The notes under the pieces are model-generated. The model was given only the letters and a program-made list of their open reading frames with translations, was not told where the DNA came from and did not search any database. A stretch of DNA of 64,000 nucleotides. It comes from Streptomyces mutabilis (GTDB taxonomy: Bacteria; Actinomycetota; Actinomycetes; Streptomycetales; Streptomycetaceae). Shown piece after piece: positions 1 to 8,528 of the stretch. Within the stretch, counting starts at the first letter, position 1. Each line of letters begins with the position of its first letter. The stretch covers positions 1 to 64,000 of the forward strand of contig NZ_BMTT01000020.1 of the NCBI RefSeq assembly GCF_014649815.1. The letters run 5' to 3'. A program made the position numbers and the translations under genes.

Positions 1-66
1 CGGCGAAACCGCACCTTACGACTCCCTGGACAACCCCACCCGAGCCATAACTTCACGGCCTTGGGA

Positions 67-1521
67 CTAGCCCTTGAGCGCCGCCTCCATCATCGCCTTG
101 GCGACCGGAGCCGCCAGGCCGTTGCCGCTGACCTCGGAGCGGGCCGCGTCGGACTGCTCGATGATGACGGCCACCGCGACCTCCCGGTCCGACGAGTCGG
201 ACTCGGCGTACGAGGTGAACCAGGCGTACGGGGTCTTGCTGTTGTTCTCGCCGTGCTGGGCCGTGCCCGTCTTGCCGCCCACGGTCGCGCCGGGGATCTG
301 CGCGTTCGACCCGGTGCCGTCCTCGACGACGGTCCGCATCGCCGACTGGAGCTGCTCGGCCGTGGTGGAGGAGAGTATCCGCTTCGAGTCGGGGTCGGTG
401 TGGTCCTCCAGGACGTCGCCGCCGCTGTCCGTGAGCTGCGACACCATGTGCGGCGAGACCAGCTCACCGCCGTTGGCCAGTGCCGCCGACACCATGGCCA
501 TCTGGAGCGGGGTCGCCGTCACGTCGAACTGGCCGATGCCCGTCAGGGCCGTCGACGACTCGTTCATGTCCTTCGGGTACACGCTGGTGTACGCCCGCAC
601 CGGCACGTCCTGCGTCTCGTTGTTGAACCCGAACTCCTCGGCCATCGCCCGCAGCTTGTCCTGGCCGAGGTCGACGGCCATCTTCGCGAAGACGTTGTTG
701 CACGAGTACTGCAGCGCGGTGCGGATCGTGGCGTTCTCGCAGGGGGCGTTCGGGTTCTCGTTGGTCAGGTCGGTCACGGTGCCCGGCAGCGTGTACGGGT
801 CCGGGCTGTCGGTCTTCTCGTCCACCGACCCGTACAGCCCGTCCTCCAGCGCGGCGGCCGCCACGACCAGCTTGAACGTCGAGCCCGGCGGCAGCGGCTG
901 GCGCAGCGCGCGGTTGGTCAGCGGCTTGTCCGGGTCGTCGGTGAGCCTTTCCCAGGCCTCACCGGCGGTGTTGGCGTCGGTCAGCGACGTCGGGTCGTAC
1001 GACGGGGTCGCCACGACCGCCAGGATCTCGCCGGTCCCCGGGTCGATCGCGACGGCGGCGCCCTTGGTCTCGCCCAGCGCCTCGAACCCGGCCTTCTGCA
1101 CGTCCGGGTCGATCGTCGTGACCACGTTGCCCGGCTCGGCCCGCGTGCCGGTGACCGTGTCCATCACCGTCTTCAGCCGCGGGTCGGTGCCGTTGAGGAC
1201 GTCCTGGTAGATGCCCTCCAGCTGCGTCGGCGCGTACGCCTGCGAGGCGTAGCCCGTCACCGCCGCGTACAGTTTGCCGTTCTCGTACGTCCGCTTGTAC
1301 GCCAGGTCACCCCCTTCCGTGGGCGCCGAGCCGGTGACCGACCGGCCGGCCACGATGATGTTGCCCAGCGGCTCCGCGTACGTCTCGATCGCGTTGCGCC
1401 GGTTGTTCTTGTCGTCCGCGAGCGCCTGGCCTTCGTAGAACTGCACCCAGGTCGCCCTGACCAGCAGAGCGAACACCAGTAGGAGCGTGAAGACCGATGC
1501 GCGCCTGATCGTCTTGTTCAT
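67..1521 (-). CDS. Class B penicillin-binding protein (peptidoglycan transpeptidase)
   Basis: A 484-residue membrane-anchored D,D-transpeptidase that should cross-link peptidoglycan outside the membrane. One uncleaved N-terminal helix (about residues 8-26) is followed by a dimerisation-type region and a complete transpeptidase domain. The catalytic motifs are STFK (SxxK, near 213), SCN (SxN, near 273) and KTG (near 416). There is no glycosyltransferase domain, so this is class B. The reading frame stays open upstream, but the ATG before NKTIRRAS gives the natural anchor. A LuxR-type response regulator ends 53 bases upstream on the same strand, so the two may be co-transcribed. I recall a penicillin-binding protein at this place next to the ectoine genes in S. 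coelicolor (SCO1875). Which PBP subgroup it belongs to is not settled here. Confidence 0.93.
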   Translation of the reverse strand: MNKTIRRASVFTLLLVFALLVRATWVQFYEGQALADDKNNRRNAIETYAEPLGNIIVAGRSVTGSAPTEGGDLAYKRTYENGKLYAAVTGYASQAYAPTQLEGIYQDVLNGTDPRLKTVMDTVTGTRAEPGNVVTTIDPDVQKAGFEALGETKGAAVAIDPGTGEILAVVATPSYDPTSLTDANTAGEAWERLTDDPDKPLTNRALRQPLPPGSTFKLVVAAAALEDGLYGSVDEKTDSPDPYTLPGTVTDLTNENPNAPCENATIRTALQYSCNNVFAKMAVDLGQDKLRAMAEEFGFNNETQDVPVRAYTSVYPKDMNESSTALTGIGQFDVTATPLQMAMVSAALANGGELVSPHMVSQLTDSGGDVLEDHTDPDSKRILSSTTAEQLQSAMRTVVEDGTGSNAQIPGATVGGKTGTAQHGENNSKTPYAWFTSYAESDSSDREVAVAVIIEQSDAARSEVSGNGLAAPVAKAMMEAALKG

Positions 1522-1574
1522 CCCGCTTGCAGGACGAACGGGCCGGAGCGAATCGTTCCCCCGCGCCCGTTTTC

Positions 1575-2234
1575 TCATCCTCCGTTCATGAAGCCGGCCT
1601 CGTAGGCGCGGATGACCGCCTGTGTCCGGTCGCGGCTGCCGGTCTTCGCCAGCACCGACGCCACATGGGTCTTCACCGTGGCCGGCCCCACCCGCAAGTG
1701 CCGGGCGATCTCCGCGTTGGTCAGCCCGGTCGCCATCAGGCGCAGCACCTCGCCCTCGCGGCCGGTCAGCCGCGCCGCCCAGGGCGGCGGGGCGGGGTTC
1801 GCGCGCGCGTGCTCGGCCGCCAGCTCGCGTACCGCCGACGGGAACAGCAGCGTGTCGCTGTGCGCGACCAGCCGTACGGCCTGGACCAGCGTGTCGGCGT
1901 CGGCGCGCTTGAGCAGGAAACCGGCGGCCCCGGCGCGCAGGGCGTCGTAGACGTAGGAGTCGTTCTCGAAGGTGGTGACGACCACGACGCGGGGCGGTTC
2001 GGCGAGCGTGGCGAGGATCTGCTCGGTGGCACGGATGCCGTCGGTCCCGGGCATGCGGACGTCCATCAGTACCACGTCCGGCAGGGTCTCCCGTACGACG
2101 GAGACGGCCTCGGCACCGGTGGCGGCCTCGCCCGCGACCTCCAGGTCCGGCTCGGCGGAGAGGATGGCGCGCAGGGCGGTGCGCACCATGCGCTCGTCGT
2201 CGGCGAGGACGATCCGGATCGGCGGGCGGGTCAC
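1575..2234 (-). CDS. LuxR/NarL-family two-component response regulator
   Basis: 219 residues. The N-terminal receiver domain has the acidic pair in LADDER, the phospho-acceptor Asp in LMDVRMPG, and a Thr-Thr-Phe segment before the conserved lysine region. The C-terminal LuxR helix-turn-helix begins with LTGREGEVLRLMATGLTNAE. It should bind DNA once phosphorylated. The GTG start was chosen because AAAGGAGA lies six bases ahead; residues encoded further upstream come from a repeat-rich spacer. Its likely partner is the histidine kinase ending 250 bases upstream on the same strand. Target genes are unknown; the downstream penicillin-binding protein is one candidate by proximity. Confidence 0.92.
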   Translation of the reverse strand: MTRPPIRIVLADDERMVRTALRAILSAEPDLEVAGEAATGAEAVSVVRETLPDVVLMDVRMPGTDGIRATEQILATLAEPPRVVVVTTFENDSYVYDALRAGAAGFLLKRADADTLVQAVRLVAHSDTLLFPSAVRELAAEHARANPAPPPWAARLTGREGEVLRLMATGLTNAEIARHLRVGPATVKTHVASVLAKTGSRDRTQAVIRAYEAGFMNGG

Positions 2235-2289
2235 GCGGTCTCCTTTGCATTCGGGGGCTCTCCCCGAAACTCGGGTGGTGGACATGGGG

Positions 2290-2484
2290 GTTGTCCGCGG
2301 CCTTCTGCGGTGGGCAGTCATGGGGACCCCGGCTTCCCCTGCGGTGGTCGGCCACCTGGGGTGCCCCCGGCTTCCTGCGGTGGTCACGGGGACGTCCCGG
2401 CCTGCTGCCGGTGGCCACGGGGGCGCCCTCCGCCTCCGGCGGTGGTGTGGTGCCACGGGCCCGGCCCCGGTCTCCGGCGGTGGG
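2290..2484. repeat. Imperfect tandem repeat between histidine kinase and response regulator genes
   Basis: The 250-base spacer carries about six diverged units of roughly 27-38 bases. Each is built around a core such as ctgcggtgg, ctgccggtgg or ccggcggtgg, followed by a run like cacgggg or catgggg and a C-rich tail. Core positions are near 2307, 2340, 2374, 2406, 2436 and 2472. The units drift in length and sequence, so this is an old minisatellite-like array. It separates two genes that usually sit close together in an operon. No convincing ORF uses it. Confidence 0.6.
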
Positions 2485-3756
2485 TCACGCGGTCCTTGCG
2501 AGCGGCAGCCGCACGTGCAGCCGCCACGTCCGCCCGACGGGACCCGCCTCCGCCGTGCCGCCCAGCAGCCGCGCCCGGTCGGCGACGCCGCGCAGGCCGT
2601 GGCCGCCGCCGGGGCGCGGGGCGGCGCCGGAGCGGGCGGCCTCGCCCGCCTCCCCGACCGGGTTCTCGACGGTGATCCGCAGATGGCCGTCCCGTACGTC
2701 GACGCGCAGCGTCACGGTGACCTGTCCGCCCGCGTGCCGCAGCGCGTTGCTCAGCCCTTCCTGCACGATGCGGTACGCCTCCCGGGACACCGGCGGAGGC
2801 AGCGCCCGCGGGTCGGCGGTGACGGTGACCGACACGCGCAGTCCGCCCGCGCGGGTGCGGTCCAGCAGGCCGTCGAGGTCGGCGGCGAGCGTGGGGGCGG
2901 GGGCGGTGCCGGGCGCGTCCCCGTCGCGCAGGACTCCCAGGACGGCGTCGAGTTCGCCCACCGTGCGCCGCGTGGTGTCCTCGATCGCGGCGAGGGCCTC
3001 GCGGACGAACCCCGGGTCGGAATCCAGGAGCCGGCGGGCCGCGCTCGCCTGGAGGGTGACCGCGCTCAGGGCGTGGCCCACGGAGTCGTGCAGTTCGCGC
3101 GCGAGCCGGTTGCGGACGGCGAGGTCGGCGGCGCGCGCCTCGGCCGCCGCCACCCGGTCCTCGGCCGACGGCCCGAGCAGGGCGGGCGCCCAGCGCGCCA
3201 GCAGCGCTCCGCACCCGGCGGCGCACCCGGCGAGCGCGACCAGCATCGCCCCACCCGCGACCGGCGCCAGCGCGAGCGCCCAGGCGTGGTCGAGGACGCC
3301 GGGCAGCCCCGCCCCGTCGTCGCGCAGCGCCGGCACGAAGGGCAGCACGATCAGCGCCGCCGCGAAGGGCGGCACCGCGAGTGACATCCCCGCCACGATC
3401 CCGCCGACGCCCAGGTGCAGCGTGAACCAGGCCGCCGTGCGCCCCTTCTCGCCCTTCGTCCGGGCCGGCCCGTACGCCAGCAGGTCGGCATCGACACCGC
3501 ACAGCGACCGCACGACACCGGACTCAAGCGGGCGGGTGAGCGGGAACAGCGAGCTGACGGCGGCCAGGGGCAACCCGACGGCGAATGCGGCGAGTTGCAG
3601 CGTGAGGGACCCGAAGAGGTTGTCCACGCCGGTGATCGGGCCGACGACGACCGAGCCGACGAGGACGTACGGCATGGCGAGCGCGCCGCCGAGGATCAGA
3701 TGGATCCACCGCAGGCGCGCCCGCCGGCCGAACAGGGACCGCGCGGCGGCGGTCAC
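2485..3756 (-). CDS. Sensor histidine kinase, HisKA_3 (NarL-type) family
   Basis: 423 residues. The N-terminal half has several hydrophobic segments and no obvious extracellular domain. The dimerisation box holds the phospho-acceptor histidine in RELHDSVGHALSAV, as in NarX/DesK-type kinases. A HATPase domain follows, with an N-box-like stretch QEGLSNALRHAGG and the glycine box GHGLRGVADRA. It should autophosphorylate and pass phosphate to the LuxR-type regulator at 1575-2234. The GTG start overlaps the stop of the upstream membrane-protein gene (GTGA), so translation is probably coupled. The signal is unknown; the overlapping membrane protein may take part in sensing. Confidence 0.9.
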   Translation of the reverse strand: MTAAARSLFGRRARLRWIHLILGGALAMPYVLVGSVVVGPITGVDNLFGSLTLQLAAFAVGLPLAAVSSLFPLTRPLESGVVRSLCGVDADLLAYGPARTKGEKGRTAAWFTLHLGVGGIVAGMSLAVPPFAAALIVLPFVPALRDDGAGLPGVLDHAWALALAPVAGGAMLVALAGCAAGCGALLARWAPALLGPSAEDRVAAAEARAADLAVRNRLARELHDSVGHALSAVTLQASAARRLLDSDPGFVREALAAIEDTTRRTVGELDAVLGVLRDGDAPGTAPAPTLAADLDGLLDRTRAGGLRVSVTVTADPRALPPPVSREAYRIVQEGLSNALRHAGGQVTVTLRVDVRDGHLRITVENPVGEAGEAARSGAAPRPGGGHGLRGVADRARLLGGTAEAGPVGRTWRLHVRLPLARTA

Positions 3757-4754
3757 GGCCGGGTACGGGCCGTGGCCGACGACCGCCGGGCGAGGAAGTG
3801 GGCGCCGACTGAGGCGAGAAGGAGACCGGCGGTCATCTGCCCAGCGTAGGTGACCGTCAGCAGCTGTGTCGGGCGGTCGGCGGGATCGTCGGACGGCATC
3901 AGCGCGGCGAGCAGCATCCAGCCGCCCCAGCAGGCGACCGCGCCGGAGCAGACCCAGGCGGAGGCGAGGGGCACGGTGACCGGCAGGACGCGGGCGCGGT
4001 GGAAGGCGAGCAGCAGGGTGCCGGTGACGGCCGTCACGAGGAAGCCGGCGTGCATGCCCTCCAGCACCTGTAGGTCGGCGGTGCGGTCGGCGGCCTTCAG
4101 CCCGGCGGTGCCGCCGCCCGCCCAGTACAGCCGGACGGCGAGCGGGAACGCGGCGAGAACCGCCCCGGCGAGGGCGACGCCCCGGTACGGCCTCGCGACG
4201 ACGCCGACCGGCAGCTCCCACACCCGCCCGCGCCACAGGTGCCCCCAGCGGTCACGGGCGTAGAGCGCGAAGAGCGCCCCGAGGGCCAGGCCCTGAACGA
4301 TGAACCCGGTGTACACGACCCCGAACACCCACGGGTCGAGGAAGGGTTCACGCCCCGGGCCGGACTCGGTGGCGGTGTCGCCGCCGAGCGCCCGCGTCAG
4401 GAGCTGCAGCGGGAACCCCGCCATGATCGGCGCGAGCAGCCCCCCGGCGACCCACACCGGGGACACCAGCGCCCAGGCGGGCACGCGCAGGCCCCACGGC
4501 CGGGTCAGGATCAGGGCCAGCACGATCACACAGCTGTCCAGCAGCAGGGTGACCCCGTTGGCCGCGATCATGGTGGCACGGTGGTCCAGCAGGGCGCTGC
4601 CCTCCGGGATCCCGGCCCGACTCCCGGCGATCCAGGCGACCTTGAGGCCGAGGTACGGCAGGCAGGCGAGGACGGCGACCGCGCGCAGCAGCCTGCGGGT
4701 TCGGGTGGCGCCGACCGGTGAGGCGGCCGGAGCGGGGGCGAGCGTCCGTGTCAT
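3753..4754 (-). CDS. Polytopic membrane protein, probable partner of the adjacent histidine kinase
   Basis: About 333 residues with some seven or eight hydrophobic segments and no motif I recognise. Its stop overlaps the kinase start by four bases, which suggests translational coupling and a shared function. The start is uncertain. I use the ATG before TRTLAPAP, although GGAGG lies only one base ahead of it; an in-frame GTG at 4799 with GGAG eleven bases upstream would add 15 residues. No transport signature or catalytic residue stands out. It could be an accessory sensor or simply a co-transcribed membrane protein. Confidence 0.75.
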   Translation of the reverse strand: MTRTLAPAPAASPVGATRTRRLLRAVAVLACLPYLGLKVAWIAGSRAGIPEGSALLDHRATMIAANGVTLLLDSCVIVLALILTRPWGLRVPAWALVSPVWVAGGLLAPIMAGFPLQLLTRALGGDTATESGPGREPFLDPWVFGVVYTGFIVQGLALGALFALYARDRWGHLWRGRVWELPVGVVARPYRGVALAGAVLAAFPLAVRLYWAGGGTAGLKAADRTADLQVLEGMHAGFLVTAVTGTLLLAFHRARVLPVTVPLASAWVCSGAVACWGGWMLLAALMPSDDPADRPTQLLTVTYAGQMTAGLLLASVGAHFLARRSSATARTRP

Positions 4755-4832
4755 GCCTCCACGCTGCCGCGCGGACACCCTCGGAGGCGTCCTGCGCACC
4801 GACGATCCGTCTCCGCCGGGCGGCGGAGGGGG

Positions 4833-5303
4833 TCAGCCCGCGAGGTGGAGCACGACCTCCTCGATCACCTCGCCCCGGGCCCGGGCGAACCCCCGGGCAT
4901 GGGCGCTCCTCTCGAACCCGCACTTCTCCAGGACGCGCAGCGAACCCGTGTTGTCCGCCGCCGCACGCGCGTACAGCGGGCGGTCGGTCACCTCGGCGAG
5001 CAGCGCACGCAGCGCCGCCGTGGCCACGCCCTTGCCCCAGTACGCCCGGTCGACCCAGTACGTCACCTCGCGCTCGCCCGGATCCCCGTACACCGCCGCG
5101 CTGCCTATGACGTCACCGTCGCCGAGGATGGTGCGCACGACGTCGCGTGACTTCCGTATCGTCTGCCAGTGCGTCGTGAACGCGTCCCAGTCGGCGGGGT
5201 CCGGCGGGATGAAGGCCGCCATGCGCAGGGCCTCCGGGTCGTTCATCTGCCGGAAGAAGACGGGCAGATCACTGTCGTGTACCTCGCGCAGTGCGATGTG
5301 CAT
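4833..5303 (-). CDS. GNAT-family N-acetyltransferase (RimJ/RimL-like)
   Basis: 156 residues covering a whole GNAT fold. It opens with IALREVHDSDLPVFFRQMND, typical of the RimJ/RimL branch, and has the acetyl-CoA pyrophosphate loop as YWGKGVATAAL, followed by NTGSLRVLEKCGFE near the C terminus. It should transfer an acetyl group from acetyl-CoA to an amine on a small molecule or protein N terminus; the substrate cannot be read from sequence. The gene ends three bases before the stop of the IclR gene upstream, so the two may share a transcript. Confidence 0.88.
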   Translation of the reverse strand: MHIALREVHDSDLPVFFRQMNDPEALRMAAFIPPDPADWDAFTTHWQTIRKSRDVVRTILGDGDVIGSAAVYGDPGEREVTYWVDRAYWGKGVATAALRALLAEVTDRPLYARAAADNTGSLRVLEKCGFERSAHARGFARARGEVIEEVVLHLAG

Positions 5304-5306
5304 GGC

Positions 5307-6080
5307 TCAGAGCCTACGCGTGGCCAGCGTCAGCCGGTCCCGCGCGTCGAACAGCGCGTCCTTCACCATCTGCTCGTGCGCGGGCGTCAGCCGCGCCACC
5401 GGCACCGAGCAGCTGATCGCGTCCCGCGCGGGGGTGCGGTAGGGCACCGCCACGCCGAAGCAGCGCAGGCCCAGCGTGTTCTCCTCGCGGTCCACGGCGA
5501 AGCCCTGCTCCCGCACCTGGCGCAGCTCCTCGATGAGCTTCTCCCGGTCGGTGATGGTGTGCTCGGTCAGCGCGGGCAGCGTCTCCGGCAGCAGTTTGCG
5601 GACCTGCTCCTCGCTGTACGTGCTCAGCAGTGCCTTGCCCAGCGAGGTCGAGTGGGCGGGCAGCCGGCGGCCGACCCGGGTGAAGGGCCGCAGGTAGTGC
5701 TGCGACTGGCGGGTGGCCAGGTACACGACGTTGGTGCCGTCCAGGCGTGCCAGGTGGATGGTCTCCGTGGTGTCGTCGGAGAGCCGGTCCAGCGTCGGCC
5801 GCGCCGCCGCGACCACCTCGTCGCCGTCGATGTACGACGTACCGACCAGCAGTGCCCGCACCCCGATGCCGTACCGCGTGCCGGTCGCGTCGGTCTCCAC
5901 CCAGCCCAGCTCGACCAGCGTGCGCAGCAGCATGTAGAGGCTGGACTTGGGATAGCCGACGGCCTCCTGGACCGACGCGAGGGAGTGCATACCGGGCCGT
6001 CCGGCGAAGTACTCGAGCAGTTCAACCGTCCGCACGGCGGACTTCACCTGCGCTCCGCCCCCCGTCTCGCCAGCCGACAT
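5307..6080 (-). CDS. IclR-family transcriptional regulator (KdgR-like)
   Basis: 257 residues. The N-terminal winged helix-turn-helix (SAVRTVELLEYF, then SLASVQEAVGYPKSSLYMLL) is followed by the IclR effector-binding domain with GKALLS and the later Cys-containing ISCSVPVARLTP segment. The ATG was chosen because AAGGGG precedes it; an upstream in-frame ATG lacks a better site. It is divergent from an aldehyde dehydrogenase of the alpha-ketoglutarate-semialdehyde type, and the 139-base shared region holds an inverted repeat. The simplest reading is control of that gene and of itself in response to a sugar-acid catabolite. Confidence 0.92.
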   Translation of the reverse strand: MSAGETGGGAQVKSAVRTVELLEYFAGRPGMHSLASVQEAVGYPKSSLYMLLRTLVELGWVETDATGTRYGIGVRALLVGTSYIDGDEVVAAARPTLDRLSDDTTETIHLARLDGTNVVYLATRQSQHYLRPFTRVGRRLPAHSTSLGKALLSTYSEEQVRKLLPETLPALTEHTITDREKLIEELRQVREQGFAVDREENTLGLRCFGVAVPYRTPARDAISCSVPVARLTPAHEQMVKDALFDARDRLTLATRRL

Positions 6081-6153
6081 CGCCCTTGACCCCTTCGTTC
6101 GACGGGAAATAGTCTCCAACAGCATATTCATCATGAGAGACGGCGTTCAGTAT

Positions 6154-6207
6154 ATCGAACGAGCCTGAGCACGTTCGATGCCGAGCACGTTCCGATGCAG
6201 AGCACGT
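6154..6207. promoter_or_regulatory. Probable IclR operator between divergent genes
   Basis: A perfect 8-bp inverted repeat ATCGAACG (6154-6161) and CGTTCGAT (6172-6179) is separated by 10 bases. The octamer gagcacgt recurs at 6167, 6183 and 6200, overlapping the right arm and continuing to within about 12 bases of the dehydrogenase start. Its place between an IclR gene and its divergent neighbour makes it the best operator candidate. That it is bound by this IclR protein is inference. Confidence 0.6.
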
Positions 6208-6219
6208 GGAGGGACCGCG

Positions 6220-7749
6220 GTGGCAGCAGCACCAGTCTGGAGTGTCGACCCCCGTACCGGGAAGCAGCGTGAACAGGTCGCGGTGGAAGCCACGGCCCAG
6301 GAGGTGGACGCCGCCGTACGCGCCGCGGACGCCGCCCGGGGCGCGCTGACCGACCGCACCGTCCGCGCGGCCTTCCTGCGCACCGCCGCCGACGAGCTGA
6401 AGGCCGCCGAGAGCACCCTGGTCGAGGTGGCCGACGCGGAGACCGCGCTCGGCCCGGTCCGGCTCGCCGGCGAACTCGCCCGCACCTGCTACCAGCTGCG
6501 CGCCTTCGCCGACATCGTCGACGAGGGGGAGTTCCTCGGCGTCGTCGTCAACCACCCCGACGACACCGCGACCCCGCCCATCCCCGACCTGCGCCGCTAC
6601 AAGGTGCCGCTCGGCGTCGTCGCCGTCTACTCGGCCTCCAACTTCCCCTTCGCCTTCTCCGTCCCCGGCGGCGACACCGCCAGCGCCCTCGCGGCCGGCT
6701 GCCCGGTCGTGGTCAAGGCCCACCCGGACCACCCGGGCCTGTCCGAGCTGGTCGCCAAGGTCCTGCGCCGGGCCGCCGTGCGGCACGACATCCCCGAGGG
6801 GGTCGTCGGCCTCGTGCACGGTTTCGAGGCGGGCATCGAACTGATCAAGCACCCGCTGATCGCCGCGGCGGGCTTCACGGGGTCCATCCGGGGCGGGCGC
6901 GCGCTGTTCGACGCGGCGGCGGCCCGTCCGGTCCCGATCCCCTTCCACGGCGAGCTGGGTTCGCTGAACCCGGTCGTGGTCACGGAGGCGGCGGCCACCG
7001 AGCGGGCGGAGGCGATCGGCGCCGGGCTGGCCGGCTCGATGACGCTGGGCGTCGGGCAGTTCTGCGTGAAGCCCGGCCTGGTCCTGGTGCCTGCGGGCGC
7101 CGCCGGTGACGGCCTGGTCAAGTCCCTCACCGACGCGGTCAGCGACACGGACGCCGGGGTGCTGCTCGACCACCGCATGCGGGACAACTTCGTCGCCGGG
7201 GTCGCCGAGCGCGCGGCCCTGCCCGACGTGGAGTCCCCGGTGACGCCGGGCCCCGGCGGCGAGCACACCGTCAGTGCCGGGTTCCTGACCGTGCCGGCCG
7301 CGCGGCTGACCACGGAGGGCGAGCACGACCTGCTGCTGGAGGAGTGCTTCGGGCCGGTCACCGTCGTGGCCCGCTACGAGGACGAGGCCGAGGTGCGGGC
7401 GGTGCTGTCGCGGCTGCCGGGGAACCTCACGGCGACGGTGCAGCTCTCCGCCGAGGAAGCGGCGGGGGAGGGCGCCGGGGCGGCTCTCCTCGCCGAGGTG
7501 ACGCCGCTCGCGGGGCGGGTGCTGGTCAACGGCTGGCCCACGGGGGTCGCCGTGGCGGCGGCCCAGCATCACGGGGGGCCGTACCCGGCTACCACGTCGA
7601 CGTCCACGTCGGTGGGGGGTACGGCTGTCGAGCGGTGGCTGCGGCCGGTCGCCTATCAGGGTGTGCCGGAGGCCCTGCTGCCGGCTGAGCTGCGCGACGG
7701 GAATCCGCTGGGGTTGCCTCGGCGGTTCAACGGGGTGCTCGAGCGGTAG
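6220..7749 (+). CDS. NADP-dependent aldehyde dehydrogenase, alpha-ketoglutarate semialdehyde type
   Basis: 509 residues, full length for the family. The catalytic cysteine lies in GQFCVKPGL (near 282) and the general base glutamate in FHGELGSLNPV (near 244). The FCxKPG context is typical of 2,5-dioxopentanoate (alpha-ketoglutarate semialdehyde) dehydrogenases of sugar-acid and hydroxyproline catabolism. The GTG start has GGAGGGA seven bases ahead. Divergence from a KdgR-like IclR regulator fits a role in sugar-acid breakdown, but no dehydratase or aldolase partner is adjacent. A broader fatty-aldehyde substrate range cannot be excluded. Confidence 0.9.
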   Translation: MAAAPVWSVDPRTGKQREQVAVEATAQEVDAAVRAADAARGALTDRTVRAAFLRTAADELKAAESTLVEVADAETALGPVRLAGELARTCYQLRAFADIVDEGEFLGVVVNHPDDTATPPIPDLRRYKVPLGVVAVYSASNFPFAFSVPGGDTASALAAGCPVVVKAHPDHPGLSELVAKVLRRAAVRHDIPEGVVGLVHGFEAGIELIKHPLIAAAGFTGSIRGGRALFDAAAARPVPIPFHGELGSLNPVVVTEAAATERAEAIGAGLAGSMTLGVGQFCVKPGLVLVPAGAAGDGLVKSLTDAVSDTDAGVLLDHRMRDNFVAGVAERAALPDVESPVTPGPGGEHTVSAGFLTVPAARLTTEGEHDLLLEECFGPVTVVARYEDEAEVRAVLSRLPGNLTATVQLSAEEAAGEGAGAALLAEVTPLAGRVLVNGWPTGVAVAAAQHHGGPYPATTSTSTSVGGTAVERWLRPVAYQGVPEALLPAELRDGNPLGLPRRFNGVLER

Positions 7750-7773
7750 CGCCGAGGGGGCGGTTCGTATGCG

Positions 7774-7836
7774 GGTGCTGTACCGACAGGCGGCTGGTCG
7801 CGCCCACGCGGCCGAGCCGCATACCGGTACAGCACC
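7774..7836 (+). terminator. Long inverted repeat downstream of the aldehyde dehydrogenase
   Basis: Two perfect 12-base arms, 7774-7785 and 7825-7836, enclose a 39-base loop that can itself fold through cggct and agccg. It lies 25 bases after the dehydrogenase stop and 36 before the next start on the same strand. It could end the first transcript or act as a leader structure for the second gene. There is no U-tract, as is common in Streptomyces. Confidence 0.55.
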
Positions 7837-7872
7837 GTTGAGTGCTTCCGGTCACCCTGAGATACTCGGTCG

Positions 7873-8481
7873 ATGGACGTGAGACTTCCCGAACTGCCCT
7901 TTCCCCTCCGCCCGTACGGCCCCGACGGCGATTGGGCCTACGAGGGCGGCGCCCTCACCGGAACCGCCGGGCCCCGGCAGGACCGTTTCGTGCCGCCCAC
8001 CGGGGAAACGCTCAGCCCCGTTGCGGACGCGCCCCGGCTGCTGGGGGCGCCCGACGGAGACTTCCAGCTGATCGCCCGCGTCACCGTCGGGTTCAACGCG
8101 GCCTTCGACGCCGGAGTCCTCTACGTCCACGTCGGCGAGCGGGCCTGGGCCAAGCTGTGTCTGGAGTACTCCCCGGACGCGGCCACCGTCTGCACGGTGG
8201 TCACCCGGGGGCACTCGGACGACTGCAACTCCTTCACCGTGGACGGGGACTCGGTGTGGCTGCGGGTCAGCCGTACCGGGCGGGCCTTCGCCTTCCACGC
8301 CTCCCTCGACGGCGAGCGCTGGACCTTCGTACGGCTGTTCACGCTGGGGGAGGAGAAGGAGACCGGGGCCGCCCTGGTCGGCTTCCTCGTGCAGGCGCCG
8401 ACGGGGGACGGGTGCACGGCGACGTACGACCGGCTGGAGTACCGGTCGGCCTGGCCTGCCGACCTGCGCGACGGCAGCTGA
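7873..8481 (+). CDS. DUF1349 (concanavalin A-like fold) protein
   Basis: 202 residues with the features of the DUF1349 family: a beta-rich sequence with AFDAGVLYVHVGERAWAKLC, the later NSFTVDGDSVWLRVSR, and a C-terminal GFLVQAP segment. Members adopt a concanavalin A-like jelly roll and are annotated as beta-xylosidase-like or regulators of enolase; the true function is not established. No signal peptide is visible, so it is probably cytosolic. The ATG was chosen; the ordinary upstream spacing from the hairpin at 7774-7836 supports a separate transcript or regulated read-through. Confidence 0.82.
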   Translation: MDVRLPELPFPLRPYGPDGDWAYEGGALTGTAGPRQDRFVPPTGETLSPVADAPRLLGAPDGDFQLIARVTVGFNAAFDAGVLYVHVGERAWAKLCLEYSPDAATVCTVVTRGHSDDCNSFTVDGDSVWLRVSRTGRAFAFHASLDGERWTFVRLFTLGEEKETGAALVGFLVQAPTGDGCTATYDRLEYRSAWPADLRDGS

Positions 8482-8528
8482 CGGAAGCCGGGGCGAGGCG
8501 GGAATGAGGTCCGCTGCTCGAACGTTCA

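Noticed and set aside
1-66. A gene at the left edge of the window
   Set aside because: The 66 bases contain no frame with a start and no recognisable product end.
1522-2418. N-terminal extension of the penicillin-binding protein by about 300 residues
   Set aside because: The extension lies wholly over the response regulator in another frame, is Arg/Pro/Gly-rich and precedes a normal membrane anchor with its own ATG.
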